Origin: Planctomycetota bacterium | GTDB lineage: Bacteria > Planctomycetota > Phycisphaerae > SM23-33 | NCBI GenBank assembly: GCA_003644335.1 | Contig: QNCB01000003.1 | Location: 1-17,395 of the forward strand | Direction of reading: 5' to 3' | DNA: 17,395 nt | Shown: positions 10,724 through 17,395 of the stretch, in pieces | Layout of the letters: each line of letters starts with the position of its first letter | Numbering within the stretch: position 1 is the first letter of the stretch | The notes under the pieces: generated by a model | The model's database searches: none | What the model was told of the DNA's origin: nothing | The model's input: the letters and a program-made list of their open reading frames with translations, nothing else | Position numbers and translations under genes: made by a program

Positions 10724-13205
10724 ACACTTCGACTAGCCAGGTTTTTTCGCCGGTTGCTGTTTGTTTGGGTTGGTTTGGTAGTGTTACGTCCGCTTTCATC
10801 AGCCTTGGTAGCGAGAGATTCACAGCGAACTTTTTCTTGCCTGTCCGCGACCAGTCCGCCCTGATAATTCCCCGTGGCGTTGGCACCGCCACACTGGCCT
10901 GGTCCGTTCCCGCTCCGCCCAGAACCGGTGCGAACTTCACCCGCCGCCAGGCTACCTCTGCCTGGGAAACTCCGCCCAGCGTTCGGGCGAGATGATAAAT
11001 CGGATGTGCCGCCCAGGCGTGGCTGGTGCTTGTATTGCCTATCCCGCCAGCGTCGCCGTCTTGCGCAGCGCCGCCGGGTTGGCCCTCTGGCTGGAGGCCG
11101 CTGAAAACTTCCCAGCACCCGCCGAAGGGAATCATAGGCTCCCAGTGTTTGCGGAGATGCCCCACCACGTCCGAGCCATAGCCCTGCTGGGTCATCAGTT
11201 CGTAAACGTACGTTACCCAAAACGAGCTGGGCTTGGCTGAGGCGACCCTGCTGCCTCGCAGGTAAGGCCTGAGCTTTTTGTTTATCATGTGCTGGTGATG
11301 TTTTTCGTGCAGCCCGCACATCATCGCCAGGGTTTGGCTGTGGATGGAACATCGCGCCGCAGCCTCGCCGTCAAGGCTCAGGCCGTCATGGAACAGCTTG
11401 GCCTGGCGGTCCCAAAGTTTCCGTAGCACGAGTTTTTTTTGAGCCTCGTACGCGCGGGCAATTTCCCGTTTCTCGCCCGGGGTAACAATCTCCGCCAGCG
11501 AGGTCAGGGCGATGAGCTTCTCCAGCGTCAGCAGGTACCACAGGTTCAACACCGTCGGATAGCCTTGCTTTTGGATGTCGCACCAGTCCAGGAACAGCCA
11601 ATATCGCTCGTCGTATTTCAGCAAGCCATTCTTGCCTCTGCCCTCGGTTGCGAAATATTCCAGCACCCGCTTGACCCTGGGCCAATGTTTCTCGAAGAGC
11701 GAAATATCGCCGGTTTGATAATAGTAGTCCCACAGTGTGAGTATCCAGGTCAGGCTGAAGTCCGGCAAGACGCAACCATAGGCGACCGTCGGAGTGTGGC
11801 CAAACGTCAGGCCGTTGGGCAGAGCCTGGGCGGCGATGCTGTCGATGCCGCGAGTGAGCAGCCGCGTGTCGCCGGAGAGGTGAAACGTGTTTTGCGCCTG
11901 GACGCGGGCGTCGCCCCACCACTGGGCTTGCTCCCGCCAGGGCGTATCGACATAGGCGTCGAGCATGCAGACCTGCTGCGTGCGGGTGCTGATAGCATGG
12001 ATGTCGTTGAGGACGTCGTCGCTGCAGTGGAACTTGCCGCGGATTTTCATCGGGTAGAGAGTCTCGCGATGGGTCAGCTTGAGCGTAATGGGTTTGCTCG
12101 TCTCCCGCGCGATAGCCACAACATAGCGATGGCCTATCGTTTGAAAAGTTTCAAAGTTCGTCTCACCTTCGCCCAGCACCAGCCTGGCGACAAGCGCGGC
12201 CCCGCAGGCGTATTCAGGCCCCGCGGCCAGGACGGGCTTGCCGTTTTCTCGCACAGCTTCGGTGAAGAAAAAATCTACAATCTCGCCCGCGACTCCCGTA
12301 GCCTGGACCATCAGCGTACCGACGCCGAGCTTGCCCAGGTCTAAACAGGTAGCAGCGAACTTGCCCGCCCCAGCTGCGGGAAGATTGACTGACAACTCGG
12401 ATGGAGGGGTTTTTGCGCGGGTCTTTTTGAGGGGAGCTGGCTCGACCTTGCGCCGTCGCCATCGGCTGGGCGGCAGCTCAGTAAACAAGGGCAGGGCCAG
12501 ATTCGTCTGTTCCGCCCAGCCCGGCGAGCACTTGCCCCGGGCGGTGGAAACTATCCGGCGGTACGGCAGGGGTGTGTTGCCCAGGTTCGGGATGCCCCTG
12601 GGCTGCATGTCGTGCCAGGGCATGGTTCCAAAGGCCAGGCCTGGTGAGTCTCCATGCCAACAACTTCCGCCTGGCATCCAGCCTTGGCCTGTGGGTTTTT
12701 CAGACGAGGTTATCCAGCTGGAATCGTCCTCCCGGGCGTCGAAAAATTCCTGGAAGTTTAGTTGCATGCTAAGCCTGGCTGTGGCTGGTTTATAGGCTGG
12801 TGCGAGACGCATCTGCCAGGGGTGGCCTGAGAGGATTTCCATGTCTTCCCATCTGCCCGCGCAGATAAAGCCAGCTGCGGTCTGGTGGATGTATTGAAAC
12901 GTGCTCACCCCGGCATTGTAAGCGACAACGCTTATCCAGTTTCGCCCGCTTTGGAGATACGGCCCGATGTCTACCGTGTCGAAAGGCCAGTTTTTTTGGT
13001 GCCCCCGAGCCGGGCCTCGCGAAACATATAGACCATTGACGTAGAGCTTGTAGCACTGGTCAGCGGAGATATAAAACTTCGCCCGCCCGGGTAACTCCGC
13101 TTGGGAAAAATCGTATCGAAACTGGGCGTAAACATTACGCGGGCAGTCCCACCGACCAGGCCAAATCCAACGCGCACGACGAAGAGGATGATTCGTTTGC
13201 AACAT
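10722..13205 (-). CDS. GH78-type alpha-L-rhamnosidase-like glycoside hydrolase
   Basis: An 827-residue enzyme. It opens with ARWIWPG, then a beta-sandwich carbohydrate-binding segment, KFYISADQCYKLYVNG and VSRGPARG, usual for bacterial family 78 rhamnosidases. A (alpha/alpha)6 catalytic domain covers about residues 385-735. It contains LDAYVDTPWREQAQWWGDAR (compare DCPQRDERLGWTGD), LFLDWCD near residue 540, and Glu699 in FGGCWEVFSG at the position of the family's general base. A C-terminal beta domain (SHAWAAHPIYHLA onward) closes it. I cannot place the general acid with confidence, and the substrate may not be rhamnose. No signal peptide is visible at the N-terminus, which suggests a cytoplasmic enzyme acting on imported oligosaccharide. 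GGAG lies 6-7 bases before the ATG, and a TGGTATGCT extended -10 box lies at 13233-13241. No sugar transporter neighbours it. Confidence 0.82.
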   Translation of the reverse strand: MLQTNHPLRRARWIWPGRWDCPRNVYAQFRYDFSQAELPGRAKFYISADQCYKLYVNGLYVSRGPARGHQKNWPFDTVDIGPYLQSGRNWISVVAYNAGVSTFQYIHQTAAGFICAGRWEDMEILSGHPWQMRLAPAYKPATARLSMQLNFQEFFDAREDDSSWITSSEKPTGQGWMPGGSCWHGDSPGLAFGTMPWHDMQPRGIPNLGNTPLPYRRIVSTARGKCSPGWAEQTNLALPLFTELPPSRWRRRKVEPAPLKKTRAKTPPSELSVNLPAAGAGKFAATCLDLGKLGVGTLMVQATGVAGEIVDFFFTEAVRENGKPVLAAGPEYACGAALVARLVLGEGETNFETFQTIGHRYVVAIARETSKPITLKLTHRETLYPMKIRGKFHCSDDVLNDIHAISTRTQQVCMLDAYVDTPWREQAQWWGDARVQAQNTFHLSGDTRLLTRGIDSIAAQALPNGLTFGHTPTVAYGCVLPDFSLTWILTLWDYYYQTGDISLFEKHWPRVKRVLEYFATEGRGKNGLLKYDERYWLFLDWCDIQKQGYPTVLNLWYLLTLEKLIALTSLAEIVTPGEKREIARAYEAQKKLVLRKLWDRQAKLFHDGLSLDGEAAARCSIHSQTLAMMCGLHEKHHQHMINKKLRPYLRGSRVASAKPSSFWVTYVYELMTQQGYGSDVVGHLRKHWEPMIPFGGCWEVFSGLQPEGQPGGAAQDGDAGGIGNTSTSHAWAAHPIYHLARTLGGVSQAEVAWRRVKFAPVLGGAGTDQASVAVPTPRGIIRADWSRTGKKKFAVNLSLPRLMKADVTLPNQPKQTATGEKTWLVEV

Positions 13206-13355
13206 GACAAACTCCTATTGTAACCGCGGGCAAGCATACCATAAAAAACAGCAAATGACGAATTTAGAAGTCCGAATTAGGAATCGATTTGTCCGAGATT
13301 AAATTCTGGTTTTACCATTGGGCCACCCGACGCAATCGGCAATAAATTTCACGCG
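13206..13355. other. spacer between queA and the rhamnosidase-like gene
   Basis: These 150 bases hold AAATGACGAATTTAGAAGTC and a CCGAATTAGGAATC phrase (13254-13284), degenerate members of the short-repeat vocabulary. There is a possible extended -10 element (13233-13241, minus strand) for the downstream gene. No terminator for queA is evident. Confidence 0.6.
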
Positions 13356-14462
13356 TTATTCTATCAGCATGGCGTCGCCATAGGAAAAGAAGCGGTATTC
13401 ATGGGCGATAGCCTGGGCATAGGCGTTTAGGATGGTTTCGATTCCACCGGTTTGGCCTGGCTTGCAAAACGAAGCTACCAACATCAGCAGTGTACTTTTT
13501 GGCAGGTGGAAATTGGTTATCATCGCATCGACGACATGGAAATCGCTCGGCGGGTATAGGAAAAGTTTCGTCTCGCCCCGGTCGGGTAGGACCTGCCCCC
13601 CATGTCTGGCTGCGACTGATTCCAGCACGCGAACTGACGTCGTACCCACCGCGACGATCCGCCTGCCGGCGAGCCTGGCTTGGCTGATAGCCTGGGCGGA
13701 CTTGGCGGAAAGCTCGAACCGCTCGGTGTGCATGTTGTGGCTGGCCAGGTCGTCGCACTTGACAGGCTCGAACGTACCCTGGCCGACGTGCAACGTTACG
13801 TGGGCAGTCTCGATATCCATCCGGGTAAGCTCCGCCAGGATGTCAGCGGTGAAGTGCAACCCGGCTGTCGGAGCAGCTACCGCTCCGGGCCTGGCCGCGT
13901 AAACGGTCTGGTATCGCTGACGGTCGTCCCGCTGCTGGGCCTGGCCAGCGTCGCGTTTGATATAAGGCGGCAGGGGCACCTGACCAACCCGCTGAAGAAT
14001 CTCCGTTGCCTCGCCGTCAGGCTCTGGCGAAACCCGCCAACGACCGCTGCCGAGATTCTCCACCAGCTCCAGCCCAGGCCCAGTTTGGCCAAGGTCGCCT
14101 GTCATCCCCGGCGACACAAAAGTCAGCCGTTGGCCCGGCTTGCATCGGCGGGCGTTTTTCAGCAGCACCTCCCAGCAGCCTGACTTGTCAGATTTCAGAT
14201 ACAGCCCCTCGACCAGGCCTTGAGTTTCTCGCAGACAGGAAAATTTCGCTGGGATAACCTTCGTGTCGTTCACCACCAGCAAGTCGCCAGGCCTGAGCAA
14301 CCCCGGCAGCTCGCTGAAGAGATGATGACCAACCATGCCTGTGTCGCGACAGAGCTTCATCAGCCGAGACGAACCTCGATGGGCGGGCGGTTGCTGGGCA
14401 ATCAGCCCGGCCGGCAGGTGGTAATCAAACGTCTCTAATTTTATGGTTCGGCGCGACGACAT
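13356..14462 (-). CDS. queA: S-adenosylmethionine:tRNA ribosyltransferase-isomerase
   Basis: This cytoplasmic enzyme transfers and rearranges the ribosyl part of SAM onto 7-aminomethyl-7-deazaguanine in tRNA, giving epoxyqueuosine at the wobble position. From 14462 it has 368 residues. Family blocks are FDYHLPAGLIAQQP, LLVVNDTKVIPAK, YQTVYAARPGAVAAPTAGLH (the signature), HVTLHVGQGTFEPV, AVGTTSVRVLES and MITNFHLPKSTLLMLVASF. Start 14462 is chosen because AAGGA lies 7 bases ahead and the family match begins soon after. An in-frame ATG at 14477 with AAGGG is a fair alternative; anything further upstream is unlikely. No other queuosine gene (tgt, queG) is in the window. Confidence 0.95.
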   Translation of the reverse strand: MSSRRTIKLETFDYHLPAGLIAQQPPAHRGSSRLMKLCRDTGMVGHHLFSELPGLLRPGDLLVVNDTKVIPAKFSCLRETQGLVEGLYLKSDKSGCWEVLLKNARRCKPGQRLTFVSPGMTGDLGQTGPGLELVENLGSGRWRVSPEPDGEATEILQRVGQVPLPPYIKRDAGQAQQRDDRQRYQTVYAARPGAVAAPTAGLHFTADILAELTRMDIETAHVTLHVGQGTFEPVKCDDLASHNMHTERFELSAKSAQAISQARLAGRRIVAVGTTSVRVLESVAARHGGQVLPDRGETKLFLYPPSDFHVVDAMITNFHLPKSTLLMLVASFCKPGQTGGIETILNAYAQAIAHEYRFFSYGDAMLIE

Positions 14463-14661
14463 ACGGAAATCCTTCATACAAGCCCTTGGCACAAGCCAAG
14501 TTGCCAGAATAACACAAAAAGAACCAACAGAAAACCCCGCAAACTCTATGCACAAAAACCCCTAATCAGCCTTTGCAGTTAAAACCTTACATGCCAAGAT
14601 ATTACACGAATCACGCGGTATTTATCCACAACATTCCCACAAGGTATCAAAGGACGCCGGT

Positions 14662-14730
14662 AAATAGGGAATAAGCCTCAAACAAGTAGGGGATAGGCGA
14701 ATAGAGCTCACGGATTGCACGGTTTTTTCG
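14662..14730 (+). repeat. AATAGGC / CACGGATT repeat module, copy downstream of uppP
   Basis: Degenerate AATAGGG, AAGTAGGGG and ATAGGCGAATAG units are followed by CACGGATTGCACGG and a TTTTTTC run. The order and orientation match the cleaner copy at 16976-17055. Confidence 0.55.
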
Positions 14731-14747
14731 CTTCTTCTGACTCCTGT
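14731..14747 (-). repeat. AGTCAGA-type repeat after the uppP stop
   Basis: Right after the TGA of uppP the sense strand reads ACAGGAGTCAGAAGAAG. It is the third occurrence of this family placed directly behind a stop codon in the same orientation. Confidence 0.6.
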
Positions 14748-15773
14748 TCATATCTTTATGAGTCTTGCGAAGTAGGCAAATACTGCCAGGCCCAGGGCGA
14801 TTCTGTACACGCCGAATGGAACCATGCCGTGGCGGGTTAGCCATTTGACGAACGCTTTGACCGCTACCGCAGCTGCAACGGCGCTTACGACGATGCCCAC
14901 CGCCAATGCGCCCCAGCCTGCCGATTCCATCAGCGCGCTCCAATTTCCCATGAGCGCATAAGCCGACGCGCCGCCCAGTGTAGGCAAGGCCAGGAGAAAA
15001 CTGAACTCCGCCGCGGTAACGATATTCAGCCCGATGATAAGCCCAGCCAATATGGTTACCATGCTCCTGCTTGTGCCAGGCCACATCGCCAAACACTGGG
15101 CCAAGCCAATCACCAACGCCTGCCAATATCGGATATGCTCGAGCTTCGAGACACTAGCTTGGCCTCGCCTGGGCCGCCACACGAAAAACTCCACGACGAT
15201 CATCACCACCCCGCCAACCACCAACGCCCCAGCTACAGCGTACGGGCTAAACAGATATTCCGAGATGGGTTTGTGCAGGGTCAGCCCCATTATCGCCGCC
15301 GGGGCGAAAGCTACCGCCAACAACCCGAGCAGTCTGAGTCCCGCGGGGTTTCGGTGGGTAACCCCGTCGATCATCAAGCCAACCTGCTTGCGATACAAAC
15401 CAAGCACCGCCAAAATCGCACCTATCTGAATGATAACCTCGAATGAATCGATAGCGGGATTTTTGATAATTTTAGGTCCCAGCGGGCCTGAGCTTGCGGA
15501 CTGCTCGGAAAGGTCCATATAATGACTAGCCAAAATAAGATGCCCCGTGGAAGAGACAGGCAGATATTCCGTCAGCCCTTCGACCAGGCCTAGCACCAAA
15601 GCTTGAGGCAACGAAATCTTTTGGCCTGGCGTTTTGGTCTGGGTTGGCGAGGACTCCTGGGCGGGCTGAGTGTCCTGGGCAGGGGCGACACTTGCCAACG
15701 CAGCCAGGCAGATGATTATATAAACACAGCCGATGGCGACTGTGCTACGTGTTGCAATTTTTATTTTGGTCAT
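14748..15773 (-). CDS. uppP: undecaprenyl-diphosphatase (UppP/BacA) with an N-terminal signal-like extension
   Basis: This integral membrane phosphatase recycles undecaprenyl pyrophosphate to the monophosphate carrier for peptidoglycan and other envelope polymers. The catalytic region is intact: Glu65 and Glu69 in LVEGLTEYLPVSSTGHLIL (with Ser74-Ser75-Thr76-Gly77-His78) and PGTSRS around residue 234. About eight membrane segments follow. The family usually begins near residue 55 of this protein and measures 265-290 aa; this one is 341. The extra part is a basic n-region, a hydrophobic run (VAIGCVYIIICLAALASV), an APA-type cleavage site and a Gln/Thr/Pro linker. Residues 9-17 are encoded by a dispersed palindromic repeat. 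The ATG overlaps the pgpA stop by 4 bases (ATGA), with TAGG just upstream, so translation is coupled. No later start would keep the first membrane segment intact. Confidence 0.93.
   Translation of the reverse strand: MTKIKIATRSTVAIGCVYIIICLAALASVAPAQDTQPAQESSPTQTKTPGQKISLPQALVLGLVEGLTEYLPVSSTGHLILASHYMDLSEQSASSGPLGPKIIKNPAIDSFEVIIQIGAILAVLGLYRKQVGLMIDGVTHRNPAGLRLLGLLAVAFAPAAIMGLTLHKPISEYLFSPYAVAGALVVGGVVMIVVEFFVWRPRRGQASVSKLEHIRYWQALVIGLAQCLAMWPGTSRSMVTILAGLIIGLNIVTAAEFSFLLALPTLGGASAYALMGNWSALMESAGWGALAVGIVVSAVAAAVAVKAFVKWLTRHGMVPFGVYRIALGLAVFAYFARLIKI
15723..15748. repeat. CACAGCCG...CGACTGTG palindromic repeat inside the uppP coding sequence
   Basis: These 26 bases are identical to intergenic 9026-9051, including the CACAG/CTGTG palindrome and the trailing CTAC. 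Here they are read in frame on the minus strand as STVAIGCV, part of the signal-like extension of UppP. Confidence 0.85.
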
Positions 15774-16270
15774 AGGCCTACCGCGAGTGTTAGTATCCCC
15801 AGGGCTGCGATGTTCGCGTATACTCCTGCGATAATATCATCGGCAACGACGCCCAGGCCATTTGGAAGTTTTTCAGCCTGGCGGGCAGGCGGGGGCTTGA
15901 CGATGTCGAATATGCGGAAGGCTACGAACGCTATGCCCACAGCCAGGATGTACTCGCTCCAGCAATCGCTCTTGCCCAGCGGCAGGTTGATTAGCGCGAC
16001 GGCCTGGCCTGCCCATTCGTCGAGCGTACACTCGCTGGGATCCTTTCTCCCAAACGCTTTCTCGGTGAACTCGCCCATTGCAATACAGCCAAATGTCGCA
16101 GCCGCTGCGATGACTGCCATGGACACAGGCAGCACCGGGCCTGGGCCAAATATCCACAACAGCAGCAGGAACACAGCGCAGGTAGCAGCTGAGGCCCATG
16201 TCCCCGGAGCCGGCCACAGGTAGCCTGTGCCAAAACCTGTGATGAAAATTTTCCGTAGCCTATCCATCAT
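15770..16270 (-). CDS. pgpA: phosphatidylglycerophosphatase A
   Basis: This membrane enzyme removes the phosphate of phosphatidylglycerophosphate to give phosphatidylglycerol, directly after PgsA in the pathway. It has 166 residues, a normal length. Family blocks are GFGTGYLWPAPGTWAS, DPSECTLDEWAGQ (acidic active-site segment), FRIFDIVKPPP and LGVVADDIIAGVYANI, with about four hydrophobic segments. The start is either of two adjacent ATG codons (16270 or 16267), both inside the last codons of pgsA. GAGGG directly abuts the first, so re-initiation from pgsA is likely. The gene overlaps pgsA by 11 bases and uppP by 4, making a compact lipid operon. Confidence 0.93.
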   Translation of the reverse strand: MMDRLRKIFITGFGTGYLWPAPGTWASAATCAVFLLLLWIFGPGPVLPVSMAVIAAAATFGCIAMGEFTEKAFGRKDPSECTLDEWAGQAVALINLPLGKSDCWSEYILAVGIAFVAFRIFDIVKPPPARQAEKLPNGLGVVADDIIAGVYANIAALGILTLAVGL

Positions 16271-16910
16271 CCCTCAGCAGTCCGCGGGCTTTGTAAATAT
16301 ATATCAGGCCGCTTGCGACCGTAGCCAACACAGCCAGCCAGATGGCGCTGATTTTCACGCAGACCGCCCAGGTGGTTCCTGGCGTCCAGGCCAGGAAAAA
16401 CAACACTGTGCCGATCGCGATACATTGCAGGAGCATCTTGATTTTCCCGGCGGAGCTTGCGGGGAAAGCCTTGCCCTGAGACTCGCTGTAACCCCGTATG
16501 CCGGAGATTATAAACTCCCGACCCAGCACAACCACCGCCATCCAAGGCTGCACCGATGAAGCCATGCCACCGGTAAGCCAATGCGGAATTTGCAACTCGA
16601 ACTGCCCCACATGCCCCGACGCGCTCATTGCATATTCAGGCCCAGCCAACATTACAAATGCTCCGACGACCAGCACCTTGTCGACGATAGGGTCTACCAT
16701 TCGCCCGAACGTCGAGACCTGGTTCAGCCGGCGTGCGAGGTAGCCGTCGAGCACATCGGTAATGCCCGCCAGCACATAGATAACGAACCCCGCGCCCATA
16801 ATCGCCGCCCGGGCCGGGCCGTTGGGGTCGTATATGCCCAGCAGCACGAAAAAAACAGCAGAGAGAAAAACCCTGCTGACTGTCAACTGATTCGGTATGT
16901 TCCACTTCAT
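16260..16910 (-). CDS. pgsA: CDP-diacylglycerol-glycerol-3-phosphate 3-phosphatidyltransferase
   Basis: This membrane enzyme condenses CDP-diacylglycerol with glycerol 3-phosphate to make phosphatidylglycerophosphate. The CDP-alcohol phosphatidyltransferase motif is complete: Asp52, Asp55-Gly56, Ala59-Arg60, Gly69, Asp73 and Asp77 in TDVLDGYLARRLN...GRMVDPIVDK. It has 216 residues, slightly above the usual 180-200; the extra length lies in the loop at about 95-120 (GHVGQFELQIPHWLTGG). It opens with the typical NIPNQLTVSR. GGTGAGAG precedes the ATG. It is the first gene of the pgsA-pgpA-uppP operon. Confidence 0.94.
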   Translation of the reverse strand: MKWNIPNQLTVSRVFLSAVFFVLLGIYDPNGPARAAIMGAGFVIYVLAGITDVLDGYLARRLNQVSTFGRMVDPIVDKVLVVGAFVMLAGPEYAMSASGHVGQFELQIPHWLTGGMASSVQPWMAVVVLGREFIISGIRGYSESQGKAFPASSAGKIKMLLQCIAIGTVLFFLAWTPGTTWAVCVKISAIWLAVLATVASGLIYIYKARGLLRDDG

Positions 16911-16975
16911 CTCTCACCTTCGCCGCCGGGCCAATCGCCCGAGTCAATTATAAGGCAAGTATAGCCCATTACGAG

Positions 16976-17055
16976 GTAATAGGCAAACAGGCAAGTAGGG
17001 AATAGGCAAATAGGCAATAGGGAAAAACAGTCCACGGATTACACGGATTTTTCAA
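16976..17055 (+). repeat. AATAGGC / CACGGATT repeat module, copy upstream of pgsA
   Basis: Seven or so AATAGGC-like heptamers (TAATAGGC, AAACAGGC, AAGTAGGG, AATAGGC, AAATAGGC, AATAGGG) are followed by CACGGATTACACGGATTT. The copy at 14662-14730 is a degenerate match in the same orientation, so the two bracket pgsA-pgpA-uppP as direct repeats. Confidence 0.7.
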
Positions 17056-17097
17056 AAGATGATTACACGGATATTTTTTCGGCATTTGAAATTCGGC

Positions 17098-17133
17098 GTT
17101 GATTCGTCATTCGGGCTTCGTCATTCGTCATTT
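17098..17133 (-). repeat. AATGACG heptamer repeat downstream of the amidase gene
   Basis: In minus-strand sense the spacer reads AATGACGAATGACGAAG followed by CCCGAATGACGAATCAACG, three clear GAATGAC units and one decayed unit. A single AAATGACGAAT also occurs at 13253-13263. Confidence 0.65.
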
Positions 17134-17139
17134 TTCATC

Positions 17140-17160
17140 CAACCAATCAACCAGTCAACC
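17140..17160 (-). repeat. GGTTGAYT octamers forming the amidase C-terminus
   Basis: In minus-strand sense, GGTTGACTGGTTGATTGG spans the last codons and stop of the amidase gene. The TGA of the second unit is the stop codon. The sequence and orientation are the same as in the arrays at 2784-2826 and 10604-10723. Confidence 0.75.
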
Positions 17161-17395
17161 AACTTACTATTGCCTCAGCCAGGGCGGCGGCGAGTTTGTC
17201 GCGGTAGTCGCGACGGTTCAATAGGCTTGCTTCGGCGGGGTTGGACACGAACCCCAGCTCGACGAGCATAGCGGGGCAGCGGGTTTTTTCCAACACGCGG
17301 AGTCGTTTGTTGTGTTGGCGGACGCCTCGGCTGGGGGCGAAGCTTGCCAGCTGACGCACTACGCATTCCCCCGCTCGGTGCGACCGCGACGCCCG
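17147..17395 (-). CDS. N-acetylmuramoyl-L-alanine amidase, C-terminal part (Amidase_3), cut by the window edge
   Basis: The frame is open to the right edge of the window, so only the last 82 residues are seen. They match the end of zinc-dependent Amidase_3 enzymes, which cleave the bond between N-acetylmuramic acid and L-alanine in peptidoglycan in the periplasm. KRLRVLEKTRCPAMLVELGF followed by VSNPAEASLL contains the conserved LVELGF, whose Glu is the family's catalytic glutamate. YRDKLAAALAEAIVSWL is the closing helix. The final residues WLTG and the stop are encoded by octamer repeat sequence. The zinc ligands upstream lie outside the window. Confidence 0.88.
   Translation of the reverse strand, partial: RASRSHRAGECVVRQLASFAPSRGVRQHNKRLRVLEKTRCPAMLVELGFVSNPAEASLLNRRDYRDKLAAALAEAIVSWLTG

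Larger units (their letters stand above)
14463..14747. other. spacer between uppP and queA
   Basis: No gene is seen. It holds a lone perfect DnaA-box-like TTATCCACA (14622-14630), an AATAGG/GGATAGGCGAATAG stretch (14662-14695), a CACGGATTGCACGG phrase (14709-14722) and AGTCAGA-type repeats next to the uppP stop (14731-14747). The AATAGGC plus CACGGATT pair recurs at 16976-17050, on the far side of the pgsA-pgpA-uppP operon, in the same orientation. Confidence 0.7.
16911..17146. other. spacer between pgsA and the amidase gene
   Basis: No gene. It holds AATAGGC tandem units (16976-17024), CACGGATTACACGGATTT (17033-17050) with another GATTACACGGAT at 17061-17072, and GAATGACGAA-type units (about 17098-17133, minus-strand sense). 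The pgsA promoter must lie within these repeats or nearby; none is clear. Confidence 0.7.

Noticed and set aside
14622..14630. Perfect TTATCCACA DnaA-box-like sequence between queA and uppP
   Set aside because: Only one box is seen. There is no cluster, no dnaA/dnaN/gidA neighbour and no clear unwinding element, so an origin is not supported.

Overview
The window is one contiguous stretch of a bacterial chromosome. It carries mostly housekeeping genes, separated by intergenic spacers unusually rich in short repeats. A moderately high-GC Gram-negative bacterium of the Planctomycetota (Phycisphaerae-like) fits best. The reasons are the long DUF4954 protein, the SecG with a large extracytoplasmic domain, a planctomycete-style six-hairpin rhamnosidase-like enzyme, and spacers full of 7-8 bp tandem repeats. 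This placement is inferred from gene content and has not been tested phylogenetically.

Left part (1-6373, + strand). A good sigma70-type promoter (148-176) precedes pheA (chorismate mutase/prephenate dehydratase). It is followed by tpiA and secG, then a 369-bp repeat-filled spacer. After that comes the conserved block yicC-gmk-rpoZ-coaC, with tight overlaps (gmk/rpoZ 8 nt, rpoZ/coaC 4 nt). The usual fused coaBC gene is split in two here: coaC ends at 5469 and coaB starts at 5738, with a repeat-bearing spacer between them.

Right part (6374-17395, - strand). All genes run leftwards. They are a DUF4954 left-handed beta-helix-like protein of unknown function, a small AhpD-like carboxymuconolactone decarboxylase-family protein, an LpxH-like metallophosphoesterase, a large GH78-type alpha-L-rhamnosidase-like enzyme, queA (queuosine synthesis), the overlapping envelope-lipid operon pgsA-pgpA-uppP, and the C-terminal part of an N-acetylmuramoyl-L-alanine amidase cut by the window edge. 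pgsA and pgpA make phosphatidylglycerol. uppP recycles the undecaprenyl carrier, and the amidase trims peptidoglycan, so the far right is an envelope cluster.

The least ordinary content lies in the spacers and in how they intrude into genes. (1) A 120-bp array of fifteen 8-bp units follows the rhamnosidase gene, and every unit begins with a stop codon in the gene's sense strand; shorter relatives in the same orientation follow secG and the amidase. (2) A heptamer-like AGTCAGA family sits directly after the stop codons of pheA, the DUF4954 gene and uppP, always in the same orientation. (3) Two identical 82-bp elements carry 15-bp terminal inverted repeats. (4) A perfect 31-bp inverted repeat has arms that are each self-complementary. 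(5) Repeats have been taken into coding sequence in the DUF4954 protein, in the UppP signal peptide and at the amidase C-terminus. The SecG fused to an Fn3_assoc/CHB_HEX_C-like domain is the most unusual protein. I see no phage, conjugative, CRISPR or rRNA/tRNA genes.
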